Source: Alloactinosynnema sp. L-07
Lineage (GTDB): Bacteria > Actinomycetota > Actinomycetes > Mycobacteriales > Pseudonocardiaceae
Assembly (NCBI RefSeq): GCF_900070365.1
Contig: NZ_LN850107.1
Coordinates: forward strand, 2,170,001-2,234,000
DNA length: 64,000 nt
Direction of reading: 5' to 3'
Below are positions 45,838 to 53,822 of the stretch, piece by piece. Position numbers and translations under genes: made by a program. A model generated the notes under the pieces. That model made no database searches. It was not told the origin of the DNA and saw only the letters and a program-made list of their open reading frames with translations. Every line of letters starts with the position of its first letter. Position 1 is the stretch's first letter.

Positions 45838-47508
45838 TCAGGGATGGGTTTCCAGTGGCTGCAGTTCGTGCATCAGCGTCGGGCGCCGCATCCACACCCC
45901 GTGCGGACGCGCCAGCAGGGACTCCAGCGGCTCGGGTTTGCCAAGGTGGAAGCCCTGGGCAACGCGCACCCCGAGCCGGGACAGCGCCTCGACCTGGGTG
46001 GAGCGCTCCACCCACTCGGCCACCACCGACAGGCCCAGGCCGCGGGCGATGTCGACGATGCCCTGCACCAGCACGGTGTCGCGGCTGCCGTAGTCGATGC
46101 CGTGGATGAACTCGCCGTCGATCTTCAACCCGGTGATCGGCAGTTCCTTGAGGTGGACGAACGAGCCGAACCCGGAGCCGAAGTCGTCCAGGGTGATCCG
46201 GCAGCCGCTGGCACGCAGCTGCTGGGCCAGGCTGCGCGCGGCGTCGAGGTTGGTGACCGCGGCGGTCTCGGTGATCTCGAAACCCAGGCGGCCGGGGGCC
46301 ACGCCCGCGGCGGTGAGCCGGTCGAGGACGAAGTCGCCGAAGTCCTCGTCCTCCAGGGTGCGGCCGGAGACGTTGACGTTGAACCGCAGCCCCGGATACG
46401 GGTGCTCCACCAGCGTCTGGATCGCCTTGTCGGCCACCCACCGGTCGATCTCGAACACCAGGTCGCTGCGCTCGGCGGCCAGCAGGAACTCGCCGGGGCC
46501 AAGGCGCGGCTCCTTGCCGTCCTCCAGGCGCAGCAGCAGCTCGTGGCCGATGACGCGGCCGCTGCCGAGTTTGACCATCGGCATCGCGTGCAGCACGAAC
46601 CCGCCGTGCTTGAGGGCGGCGCGGACCCGCTCGATCACCGTGACCCGCATCTGGGTGTCCTGGTAGTGGCCGGGCTCGTAGACGGTGGCGCGGTTGCGGC
46701 CCGCCGCCTTCGACGCGTAGAGCGCCATGTCGGCGTTGGCCAGCACCTCCTGCCACGACACCCCGGAGTCGAAGGTGGCCACGCCGATGCTGACGGTGAT
46801 CCGGCTGGCCCCGGCGACCCCGTTCATCGGGATGGCGGCGATGGCGTTGCGCAGCCGGTCGGCCACCGCCACCGCCTCGCGTTCGTCGGTGTCGGCCAGC
46901 ACCGCGGCGAACTCGTCGCCGGAGAGCCTGCCCAGCACCTGGCCGCCGCCGATGCGGTCGCGCAGCAGCGAGGCCAGCGTGCACATGACCTTGTCGCCGG
47001 TGGGGTGGCCGTGCAGGTCGTTGACGTCCTTGAAGTGGTCCAGGTCCAGCAGCAGGAACGCGCCGCGTACCCCGAGGGCGAGCTGGCGCTCCAGTTCCCT
47101 GGTCAGCGCGCGGCGGTTGGGCAGCCCGGTCAGCGGGTCCTCGTCGACCAGGCGCAGCAGCTCCTCCTGGTGCACCGCGGCCGAGTCCAGCTCCCGGGTG
47201 CGCCACCGGGTGACGTCGACGGCCCGGTAGAGCAGGCCGTCGTCGGTGGCGGTGCAGCGCACCTCCAGCCAGCGGTAGCCGCCGCTGACCCCGGGCAGCG
47301 GCATCATGACGTCGTTGTCGCTGGGCGCGTCGGGTGCGCCGGACAGCAGCGCGCACAGCGACCTGCCGACGCTTTGGGCCTCGGTGAGCCCGAGCAGCAT
47401 CGCCATCGCGGGGTTGACCCAGCGCACCGTGCCCGCGCGGTCGGTCAGCGCGAACGCGGTGTCCGTGGCGGACAGGATCTCCGCGGGGGCGGTCTCATGG
47501 TCCGTCAC
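45838..47508 (-). CDS. PAS-GGDEF-EAL cyclic-di-GMP protein
   Basis: About 556 residues from GTG 47508, which has GAGGGAG at the right distance (ATG 47526 lacks one). N-terminal PAS (FALTDRAGTVRWVNPAMAMLLG), GGDEF domain with RLSGDEF (S-G-D-E-F variant; no RxxD inhibitory site), and an EAL domain with E-L-L-L-R instead of E-A-L-L-R but intact FEITETA, LDDFGSGF, LKIDGEFI, VAEWVE and AQGFHLGKPEP. Cytoplasmic. Could both make and degrade c-di-GMP; net activity not predictable. Confidence 0.88.
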   Translation of the reverse strand: MTDHETAPAEILSATDTAFALTDRAGTVRWVNPAMAMLLGLTEAQSVGRSLCALLSGAPDAPSDNDVMMPLPGVSGGYRWLEVRCTATDDGLLYRAVDVTRWRTRELDSAAVHQEELLRLVDEDPLTGLPNRRALTRELERQLALGVRGAFLLLDLDHFKDVNDLHGHPTGDKVMCTLASLLRDRIGGGQVLGRLSGDEFAAVLADTDEREAVAVADRLRNAIAAIPMNGVAGASRITVSIGVATFDSGVSWQEVLANADMALYASKAAGRNRATVYEPGHYQDTQMRVTVIERVRAALKHGGFVLHAMPMVKLGSGRVIGHELLLRLEDGKEPRLGPGEFLLAAERSDLVFEIDRWVADKAIQTLVEHPYPGLRFNVNVSGRTLEDEDFGDFVLDRLTAAGVAPGRLGFEITETAAVTNLDAARSLAQQLRASGCRITLDDFGSGFGSFVHLKELPITGLKIDGEFIHGIDYGSRDTVLVQGIVDIARGLGLSVVAEWVERSTQVEALSRLGVRVAQGFHLGKPEPLESLLARPHGVWMRRPTLMHELQPLETHP

Positions 47509-47569
47509 CCGGTCTCCCTCACCCATTCTTGTGGGGACATGCGCACGAAGCGTAGTGGACCGACCCGGC

Positions 47570-47932
47570 TCAGCGCAGGCGCTCAAGCCCCTTGGCGCTG
47601 ATCTTGATCGCTTCCGCGAGTCCGCGCAGCTCAGCGGCGGTGGCCCCGTCCTGGGCCGCGGTGGCGACGTCCTCAGCGGCGCACCTGAGTTGGAAAAGTC
47701 GATCTTGCAGGTCGGCGAGTTCGGTGGCCGAGAGCACGATCGCGTCCTCGGGCAGGCCGCCGCGCTGGACCGCGGCGCGGCGCTCATAGGCGCGCTGCCT
47801 GCACGATTGGGCACAGTAGCGGCGGGGCCTGCCCGCGCGCGGGTCGCCGGGCAGTTGCCTGCCGCACCAGCCACAGTGCCGGGGTTCGTCGCGTCTGCGC
47901 AGCACGTCCACCGGTTGGGTCACCACCGCCAT
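47570..47932 (-). CDS. Small Cys4 zinc-finger protein
   Basis: 120 residues from ATG 47932. Cys20/Cys23 and Cys40/Cys44 in CGWCGRQLPG...RPRRYCAQSC form a compact zinc site followed by a basic QRAYERR helix and a helical C-terminus with heptad-like Leu. Common actinobacterial family of unknown role; the finger is of the same type as in the coiled-coil protein at 36539-37603. Confidence 0.65.
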   Translation of the reverse strand: MAVVTQPVDVLRRRDEPRHCGWCGRQLPGDPRAGRPRRYCAQSCRQRAYERRAAVQRGGLPEDAIVLSATELADLQDRLFQLRCAAEDVATAAQDGATAAELRGLAEAIKISAKGLERLR

Positions 47933-48010
47933 ACCGGTGGACGCTATCTGGACACCCTGAGTGCACCGACACGCCACGCCGGTTTGGCGCCTCGGTGCGA
48001 CACTCTTGCC

Positions 48011-48796
48011 GTGCACTCCGACCATGGTTTCCTCAGCGGCCCGTACCCGCGGGCGTTCGTCCACCGCGGCTGGCACTACGACGAGCTCGCGGGCATGGAG
48101 AACTCCCTGGCCGCGTTCAAGCGCGCCATCGCCGAGGGCTACCGCTACGTCGAGACCGACGTCCACGCCACCAGCGACGGGGTTGTCGTGGTGCACCACG
48201 ACGAGTTGCTCGACCGCACCACCGATGCGACCGGCGCGGTGGCGCTGCTGCCGTGGAAGACGGTGAGCGCGGCCAGGATCGGCGGCCGGGAGCCGGTGTC
48301 CCGCGTCGAGGACCTCCTCGAAGAGCTGCCCGACGCGCTGGTGAACATCGACTTGAAGTCCGACGCCGTGGTCGAGCCGATGCTGGCGGTGCTGCGCCGC
48401 ATGGACGCCTTCGACCGGGTGTGCCTGGCGTCGTTCTCCGAGGCGCGGATGAAGCGGGTCCGCAAGCAGGCGGGCCCGGCCGTGCTGACGTCGATGGGGA
48501 TGCGGGCGATGGCCGGGTTCTGGGCCTCGGCGAAGCTCCCGCAGGTCATGGCGCGCAAGTCGGCGCGGCCGCTGGTGTGCCAGGTGCCGGTGAAGCAGGG
48601 TCGGCTGACGGTGGTCGACAAGCGGCTCATCGCCGTGGCCCGCCACCGCGGCGCCGAGGTGCACGTGTGGACCATCGACGACGCCGCGCAGATGCACGAG
48701 TTGCTCGACCTGGGTGTGGACGGGCTGATGACCGATCGGCCGCAGGTGCTCAAGGACGTGCTGATCGAGCGCGGCGCCTGGGCGCCCATCAACTGA
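48011..48796 (+). CDS. Glycerophosphodiester phosphodiesterase
   Basis: 261 residues from GTG 48011. VHRGWHYDELAGMENSLAAF, YVETDVHATSDGVVVVHHDE and LDRTTDATG are the GDPD signatures (H-R-G, E-T-D-V, catalytic His), and VWTIDDAAQMHELLDLGVDG the C-terminal barrel. Hydrolyses glycerophosphodiesters to glycerol 3-phosphate and alcohol, cytoplasmic as no signal peptide is present. Not obviously in an operon. Confidence 0.9.
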   Translation: MHSDHGFLSGPYPRAFVHRGWHYDELAGMENSLAAFKRAIAEGYRYVETDVHATSDGVVVVHHDELLDRTTDATGAVALLPWKTVSAARIGGREPVSRVEDLLEELPDALVNIDLKSDAVVEPMLAVLRRMDAFDRVCLASFSEARMKRVRKQAGPAVLTSMGMRAMAGFWASAKLPQVMARKSARPLVCQVPVKQGRLTVVDKRLIAVARHRGAEVHVWTIDDAAQMHELLDLGVDGLMTDRPQVLKDVLIERGAWAPIN

Positions 48797-48803
48797 CCCA
48801 GCA

Positions 48804-48827
48804 TAAAACCGACCGCCCGGTATTTTC
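48804..48827. promoter_or_regulatory. ARE-like operator upstream of tetR
   Basis: AAAACCGACCGCCCGGTATTTT lies 17 bp before the TetR ATG and fits the autoregulatory-element consensus of ArpA/ScbR regulators (A-rich left, ACC...CGGT core, T-rich right) at about 21 of 24 positions. Suggests autorepression. Confidence 0.6.
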
Positions 48828-48843
48828 TGCTATCGTGGTCGGT

Positions 48844-49449
48844 ATGACGGTCCCGGCGACGGCGAAGGGCGAGGCGACGCGCGCGTATCTGCTGCGCACC
48901 GCCGCGCGGATGTTCGCCGAGCACGGCTACGCCGGGACCACGCAGAGCGACCTGATCGCCGCGTCCGGGCTGACCAAGGGCGCGTTCTACTTCTACTTCA
49001 AGTCCAAGCTCGACTTGGCGCTGGCGGTGGTCGCCGAGCAGGAGGGCCGCTGGCTGGCCCACATCACCGAACGGGTGCTGGCCGAGCCCACGGCGCTCGC
49101 GCAGCTGCGCGCGGTCGTGCCCGCGCTGCTCGACCTGTTCGCCGCAGCGCCCGACGCGTGGGTCGTGATGCGGCTGTGCAAGGAGTTCGCCGCCAATCCC
49201 GACCTGCCCGAGATCAGCAAGCCGATGGCGTCGTGGGTGACGCTGGTGGCCGACATCATCCGACGCGGCCAGGCCGAGGGCGACCTGCGCGAGGACGTGG
49301 ACCCCGAGGCCGTCGCCGAGGTGCTGGTCGCCGCGTTCGACGGGCTCAAGTCCCTGGCCGACGTCCTGGACTACGCGAACGACCCCGACCGGTTCGCCTC
49401 CCGCGCCACCACCCTCATGACCCTGGCCGAACACGCACTGCTCCGCTGA
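48844..49449 (+). CDS. TetR regulator of the ArpA/ScbR-like type
   Basis: 201 residues from ATG 48844. The helix-turn-helix TQSDLIAASGLTKGAFYFYF and following SKLDLALAVVAEQEGRW resemble gamma-butyrolactone-receptor-type TetR proteins (KGALYFHFxSKExLAxAVxxEQ). ARE-like sites occur before its own start and before the two SDR genes that follow, so it most likely represses itself and them. Its ligand is unknown; no butyrolactone synthase is in the window. Confidence 0.85.
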   Translation: MTVPATAKGEATRAYLLRTAARMFAEHGYAGTTQSDLIAASGLTKGAFYFYFKSKLDLALAVVAEQEGRWLAHITERVLAEPTALAQLRAVVPALLDLFAAAPDAWVVMRLCKEFAANPDLPEISKPMASWVTLVADIIRRGQAEGDLREDVDPEAVAEVLVAAFDGLKSLADVLDYANDPDRFASRATTLMTLAEHALLR

Positions 49450-49489
49450 ACCCCGCTCGATTCCCTCATGACACCCGCATGAACTCAAA

Positions 49490-49513
49490 ACAAACCGCTC
49501 GGTCGGTTTTTTG
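49490..49513. promoter_or_regulatory. ARE-like operator upstream of the SDR genes
   Basis: ACAAACCGCTCGGT followed by CGGTTTTTTG fits the ARE consensus with two core mismatches and is 13 bp before the first SDR start, overlapping its ribosome region. Shares ACCG...CGGT with the site before tetR. Confidence 0.6.
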
Positions 49514-49526
49514 CAGGAGGAGATCC

Positions 49527-50327
49527 ATGGACCACACCGGACAGACCGCGCTCATCACCGGCGCGTCGGCGGGCATCGGCGCCGGATACGCGCGCGACCT
49601 CGCCGCCCGCGGCGCCGACCTGATCCTGGTCGCCCGCCGCGAGGACAAACTGGAGGCGTTGGCCGTCGAACTACGCGCCGCCCATGGCCGCGAGGTGGAC
49701 GTGTTGGCGGCCGACCTCGCCGTCGACGGCGCCGCGCGGGACCTGGTCGCGCGGGTCGACGCGCTGGGCCGGACCGTGGACATCCTGGTCAACAACGCCG
49801 GGATCGGCACCCAGGGCCTCGTCGCCGACACCGACCCCGACCGGCTGATCGCCCAGGTGCGGCTCAACTGCGTGGCCGTGGTCGACCTGACCAGGCGGCT
49901 GCTGCCGGGCATGATCGAGCGCGGCCGCGGCACGGTCATCAACGTGGCCAGCGGCGCCGCGTTCCAGCCGATGCCGCACCTGGCGGTCTACGCCGCGACG
50001 AAGGCGTTCGTGCTGTCCTTCAGCGAGGCGCTGTGGGCCGAGACGCGGCCCAACGGGGTGCGGGTGATCGCGGTGTGCCCGGGGGCGACCCGGACCGAGT
50101 TCTTCGAGGCCAACGGCACCGAGGTCGTCACCGCCACCGGGATCCGCACGCCCGAGCAGGTCGTGAAGTCCACCCGCGCGGGCCTTCGCCGAGGCCGCCC
50201 CAGCGTCGTCGACGGCACCGTCAACGCCCTGCTCGCGCTGCTCCCCCGCGTGCTGCCGCGCCGCGTGTCGATCGCCGTCGCCGGGCGAGTCGCCCGGCCC
50301 TCCAAGTCCCCCGCCCCTGTCGCGTGA
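49527..50327 (+). CDS. Short-chain dehydrogenase/reductase (1 of tandem pair)
   Basis: 266 residues from ATG 49527 behind GGAGGAGA. Rossmann GASAGIG, NNAG, YAATK catalytic Tyr/Lys and PGATRTEFF are complete classical SDR features. NADP(H)-type substrate unknown; ATKAFVLSFSEAL-type block typical of ketoreductase/DltE-like SDRs. About 15 bp separate it from its paralogue; controlled probably by the TetR upstream. Confidence 0.9.
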   Translation: MDHTGQTALITGASAGIGAGYARDLAARGADLILVARREDKLEALAVELRAAHGREVDVLAADLAVDGAARDLVARVDALGRTVDILVNNAGIGTQGLVADTDPDRLIAQVRLNCVAVVDLTRRLLPGMIERGRGTVINVASGAAFQPMPHLAVYAATKAFVLSFSEALWAETRPNGVRVIAVCPGATRTEFFEANGTEVVTATGIRTPEQVVKSTRAGLRRGRPSVVDGTVNALLALLPRVLPRRVSIAVAGRVARPSKSPAPVA

Positions 50328-50341
50328 AGGAGTTCACCCCT

Positions 50342-51121
50342 ATGAATGGTCAGACCGCTCTCGTTACCGGCGCGTCCAGCGGCATCGGCGCCGACTACGC
50401 CCGCGCGTTCGCCGCCCAGGGCGCCGACCTGATCCTGGTGGCCCGCCGCGAGGACAAGCTGGCGGAGTTGGCCGCCGAGCTGCGTTCCGCGCACGGCCGA
50501 CAGGTCGACGTCGTGGCCGCGGACCTGTCGCTGCCCGACGTGGGCCGCGACGTGGCCGCGCGCGTCGAGGCGCTCGGGCGGACGGTGGACATCCTGGTCA
50601 ACAACGCGGGCTTCGCCACTCACGGCGCGCTCGCCGCGGCCGACCCGGACCGGCTCGTCGAGCAGATCCAGCTCAACTGCGTCGCTGTGGTCGACCTGAC
50701 CCGGCGGTTCCTGCCGGGCATGACCGCGCGCGGCCGGGGCACTGTGATCAACGTCGCCAGCACCGCGGCGTTCCAGCCGATACCGCACATGGCCGTCTAT
50801 GGGGCGACCAAGGCGTTCGTCCTGTCGTTCAGCGAGGCATTGTGGGCCGAGACGCGGCCCAAGGGCGTGCGGGTGATCGCGGTGTGCCCGGGGGCGACCC
50901 AGACCGAGTTCTTCGAGGTCGTCGGCACCGACGACGCCGCGGTCGGCCCGCGCCGCACCACTGAGCAGGTCGTGGCGACCACCCTGCGCGGACTGCGCCG
51001 CGGCGCGCCGAGCGTGATCGACGGCGCGGCGAACTCGGCCCTGGCCCGGCTGACCCGGTTGATCCCCAAGCGGCTGCTGATCGCCATCGCCGGTCGGGCG
51101 GTGGCGCCGAAAGTCGCTTGA
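50342..51121 (+). CDS. Short-chain dehydrogenase/reductase (2 of tandem pair)
   Basis: 259 residues from ATG 50342 (GTGAAGGAG upstream). Close paralogue of the preceding gene: identical runs such as ADLILVARREDKL, NCVAVVDLTRR and FVLSFSEALWAETRP. Catalytic YGATK, GASSGIG and NNAG intact. The two arose by a local duplication and diverge mainly near the C-terminus and the 195-215 loop, where substrate specificity usually lies. Confidence 0.9.
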   Translation: MNGQTALVTGASSGIGADYARAFAAQGADLILVARREDKLAELAAELRSAHGRQVDVVAADLSLPDVGRDVAARVEALGRTVDILVNNAGFATHGALAAADPDRLVEQIQLNCVAVVDLTRRFLPGMTARGRGTVINVASTAAFQPIPHMAVYGATKAFVLSFSEALWAETRPKGVRVIAVCPGATQTEFFEVVGTDDAAVGPRRTTEQVVATTLRGLRRGAPSVIDGAANSALARLTRLIPKRLLIAIAGRAVAPKVA

Positions 51122-51154
51122 CCTCCAGTGCGGTGGAGGTGATGCCATAGCGGC

Positions 51155-51970
51155 ATGACCACAACCCCCACGCCGGACTGGGGTGTCGAGGACTTAGACC
51201 TCGACAGCTACCTCGCGCGCGTCGACCACCCGAAGGTGGCGCCCACGTTGGCGGCGCTGCGCACCCTGCACAGCGCCCACGTGCGGGCCATCCCGTTCGA
51301 GAACATCACCGTTCTGCTCGACGGCACGCCCGAAATCACCGTCAAGGCGGTGGCGGACAAGCTCGTCGGACAGCGGCGCGGCGGGTACTGCTTCGAGCAC
51401 GCCACCTTGTTCGCCGCCGCCGCCGAACAGCTCGGGTACGCCATCCGGCGCAGGATCGCCCGGGTCTCCCCGCACCGCGGCGGGCCCCGCACCCACATGA
51501 TGCTCGTCGCCACCATCGACGGCGCCGACCATCTGGTCGATGTCGGCTGGGGCGCGCAGATGTGGCAGCCGATGCCGCTGGTCGACGGTGCCGAGGTCGA
51601 CCAGGCGGGCTGGCCGCGCAAGCTCACCCCGACCGAGATCGGGTGGACACTGTGGACACACGGCGACGACGGCGAGTGGATGCCCGACCACGAGTTCGAG
51701 GACCTGCCGATGCAGCCCGCGGACTTCGAGGTCGGCAACCACTACGCCGCCACCGGCGCGAAATCGCCGTTCCCCGGCAAGCTGATCGTCAAGCAGCTCG
51801 AACCGGGCATCAGCAGGCGGCTGATCGGTGACGAGCTGACGGTCGTGCACGCCGACGGCCGCACGAGCACCACGCCGTTCGGGCTCGACCAGCTCGACGA
51901 GATCCTGCCCGGGTTCGGCATCGAACTCGACGCCGACCAACTGGCCGCGCTGCGCGCGAAACTGGGCTGA
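51155..51970 (+). CDS. nat: Arylamine N-acetyltransferase
   Basis: 271 residues. Catalytic triad Cys79 (GQRRGGYCFEHA), His114 (GPRTHMMLV) and Asp129 (HLVDVGWG) all present, the NAT family pattern. Transfers acetyl from acetyl-CoA to aromatic amines and hydrazines such as isoniazid; the RifF amide synthase is a relative, but nothing nearby suggests polyketide release. Closed by a strong terminator. Confidence 0.93.
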   Translation: MTTTPTPDWGVEDLDLDSYLARVDHPKVAPTLAALRTLHSAHVRAIPFENITVLLDGTPEITVKAVADKLVGQRRGGYCFEHATLFAAAAEQLGYAIRRRIARVSPHRGGPRTHMMLVATIDGADHLVDVGWGAQMWQPMPLVDGAEVDQAGWPRKLTPTEIGWTLWTHGDDGEWMPDHEFEDLPMQPADFEVGNHYAATGAKSPFPGKLIVKQLEPGISRRLIGDELTVVHADGRTSTTPFGLDQLDEILPGFGIELDADQLAALRAKLG

Positions 51971-51975
51971 CCGGT

Positions 51976-52008
51976 GGGTCTGGGTGGACCCGGGGGCCAC
52001 CCAGACCC
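51976..52008. terminator. Bidirectional terminator nat / SRPBCC gene
   Basis: Perfect 12-bp arms GGGTCTGGGTGG (51976-51987) and CCACCCAGACCC (51997-52008), 9-nt loop, between convergent genes. Confidence 0.85.
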
Positions 52009-52018
52009 AGCCGCGGGC

Positions 52019-52549
52019 TCAGCCCGCCAGCGCCTTGCCGGTCTCCAGCAGCGACTTGAGGTCGCTGAGCACCCACGGCCACCCGCCGCCGCCCTGGTTC
52101 GGGTCGGCGTCGCCGCCCGCCACCATCGCGGCCAGTCCGGGCGCGCCGGTCAGGTCGTGGACCAGGGTGAGAGAGCAGTAGCCGCCCTGCAGCTCGGCGA
52201 TCTCGTGGGTCAGCGTCGTGAACCCCTCTTCCGCCATGGTCGGATCCATCAGCATCCGCCACGTCGTGACCAGCTTGCGGGGCGCGTCGGCCTCCAGCAC
52301 CTCGCCGTCGATGATCAGGTCCGGCACGCCGTAGCCGTTGGCCTCGGCCGAGCGGCGCATCTCCTCCGATGAGCGGATCTTCAGCGCGCCGCCCGCCTTG
52401 AGGTCGACGTCGATAAGGCCGGTGTAGCCGTAGCGCTCGGTCCACTCCGGCTTGGTGATCGCTTCCCAGATCGCCTCCGGGGTCGCCTTGATGTAGACCT
52501 TGTAGACCTGGGTGGTCCTGGTGGTCGTGGTCGTCTGGGTGGTGGTCAT
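52019..52549 (-). CDS. SRPBCC/AHSA1 family protein
   Basis: 176 residues from ATG 52549. VYKVYIKATPEAIWEAITKPEWTERYGY and the C-terminal WPWVLSDLKSLLETG are typical AHSA1-like START folds, which bind small hydrophobic molecules. Translationally coupled (ATGA overlap) to the upstream ArsR gene, a very common actinobacterial pair in which the repressor controls its SRPBCC neighbour. Confidence 0.85.
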   Translation of the reverse strand: MTTTQTTTTTRTTQVYKVYIKATPEAIWEAITKPEWTERYGYTGLIDVDLKAGGALKIRSSEEMRRSAEANGYGVPDLIIDGEVLEADAPRKLVTTWRMLMDPTMAEEGFTTLTHEIAELQGGYCSLTLVHDLTGAPGLAAMVAGGDADPNQGGGGWPWVLSDLKSLLETGKALAG

Positions 52550-52866
52550 GTCTCGTCCTCCAGTTGCCTTTTGAGCTCGACGAGGGCACTGACGTGCTGC
52601 TCGTCGGTGTACTTGTCGATCCACCGGTCGTGGATCAGGCGGATGGGCACCGGGTTGAGGAAGTGCAACTTCTCCCGCCCGGACCGGCGTGTGACGACCA
52701 GGCCCGCCGCCTCCAGGACCTTCAGGTGCTTCATGACGCCGAACCGCGTCATCTCCTGATCGGCCTCCAACTCGCCCAGGGTCTGCCCATCACGGGCGAA
52801 CAGCCGGTCGAGCAGCAGGCGACGGGTCGGGTCGGCCAATGCCTTGAAGACCCGGTCGTCGTTCAC
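52546..52866 (-). CDS. ArsR family transcriptional regulator
   Basis: About 106 residues from GTG 52866 (GTG 52869 and TTG 52887 are alternatives; the latter lies inside the operator palindrome and is less likely). RVFKALADPTRRLLLDRLFARDGQTLGELE and VMKHLKVLEAAGLVVTRRSGREKLH are the ArsR winged helix. No metal-Cys motif, so ligand is unknown. Confidence 0.85.
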   Translation of the reverse strand: MNDDRVFKALADPTRRLLLDRLFARDGQTLGELEADQEMTRFGVMKHLKVLEAAGLVVTRRSGREKLHFLNPVPIRLIHDRWIDKYTDEQHVSALVELKRQLEDET

Positions 52867-52879
52867 CACACCAGGATAG

Positions 52880-52895
52880 GTGACCAAATGGTCAC
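52880..52895. promoter_or_regulatory. Palindrome GTGACCAAATGGTCAC, probable ArsR operator
   Basis: Perfect 7-bp inverted repeat with AA spacer, 14 bp upstream of the ArsR start on the minus strand; position and form fit autorepression of the ArsR-SRPBCC operon. Confidence 0.7.
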
Positions 52896-52919
52896 ATGTC
52901 TAGTCCCCACCTCGAGAGC

Positions 52920-53585
52920 TCAGCGGCGAGGAGCCACGCCCTCCCAGGCCGCGCGCCAGGTCTTCGGGCCGAGCTTGCCCGAGTCGTTGATGCCGTTGGC
53001 CCGCTGCAGCGCCAGCACGGCCCGCTGGGTCTCGGCGAAGTAGCAGCCGGTGCCCTGGAAGTCGTAGCCGTAGGCGTTCATCCGCAGCTGCCAGGCGCGC
53101 AGCGACGGATCGCAGTCGCCGAACACGTAGACCTTCCCCGGCCACGCGGGCGCGATGTTCACACTCGGCGGCGCCGAGGAGCCCCCGCCGATGTAGGCGG
53201 ACTCGGCGCGGGTGGGGACCCGCTTGCTGCGCGCGTCGCGGTCGGGGACGAGACCGACCATGCCCGCGCACTCCCACGGCTGCCAGCCGCGCATCCGGTA
53301 CAGATACAGCGCGCGGAAGTCCTGCTCGGCCGGGCTCGCCTGGTGCGGGTACCCGGCGCCGCCGACGCTGCGCCACGTCGGGAGGTCGAACTGGTACGCG
53401 CCGTAGTAGCCCGAGCCGGTGTTGACGGTGTATCGGCCGCTGGACTCGCACATCCGCAGCTTGCCCCAGTCCCCCGCGGGCGGGTCGGCGGCGGCCGAGC
53501 CACCGGTGAGCGCGGCGGCGGTGCCGATCGTCAGCACGAGCAGGACCAGCCGCGAGATGCCTCTGCGAACGCTCTTACCAGCCAT
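52920..53585 (-). CDS. Secreted Rpf-like transglycosylase with peptidoglycan-binding tail
   Basis: 221 residues. Signal peptide to ~33; then a transglycosylase-like (resuscitation-promoting-factor type) domain with the catalytic Glu in LRMCESSGRYTVNTGSGYYG and YGAYQFDLPTWRSVGG; C-terminal domain (LRAWQLRMNAYGYDFQGTG ... NDSGKLGPKTWRAAW) resembles peptidoglycan-binding repeats. Acts on the cell wall outside the membrane. Confidence 0.9.
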   Translation of the reverse strand: MAGKSVRRGISRLVLLVLTIGTAAALTGGSAAADPPAGDWGKLRMCESSGRYTVNTGSGYYGAYQFDLPTWRSVGGAGYPHQASPAEQDFRALYLYRMRGWQPWECAGMVGLVPDRDARSKRVPTRAESAYIGGGSSAPPSVNIAPAWPGKVYVFGDCDPSLRAWQLRMNAYGYDFQGTGCYFAETQRAVLALQRANGINDSGKLGPKTWRAAWEGVAPRR

Positions 53586-53822
53586 GACAGAGGACGGTAA
53601 GCCCGAATCACATCCGCCACAACCGCAACAGCGAAACCATGAGCATCACACGTCACCCGCGTGGGTGGGTGCGCGACACGCCGATCGGGGGACAAGCGAT
53701 CAGCCTGGTGACGGGCTGGATCAATGTTTGGACTCGGCCGCGCCGGTGGCGTGGTCAGGCCAGTACTCTCCGCCAGACCGGGCGAGCAGGGTGCGGTCTG
53801 GTGTGGACGGCGGAGGCGGGCC
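53586..53822. promoter_or_regulatory. Divergent promoter region
   Basis: 237 bp between the divergent transglycosylase and MFS genes; no additional gene recognised. Must hold both promoters. Confidence 0.4.
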
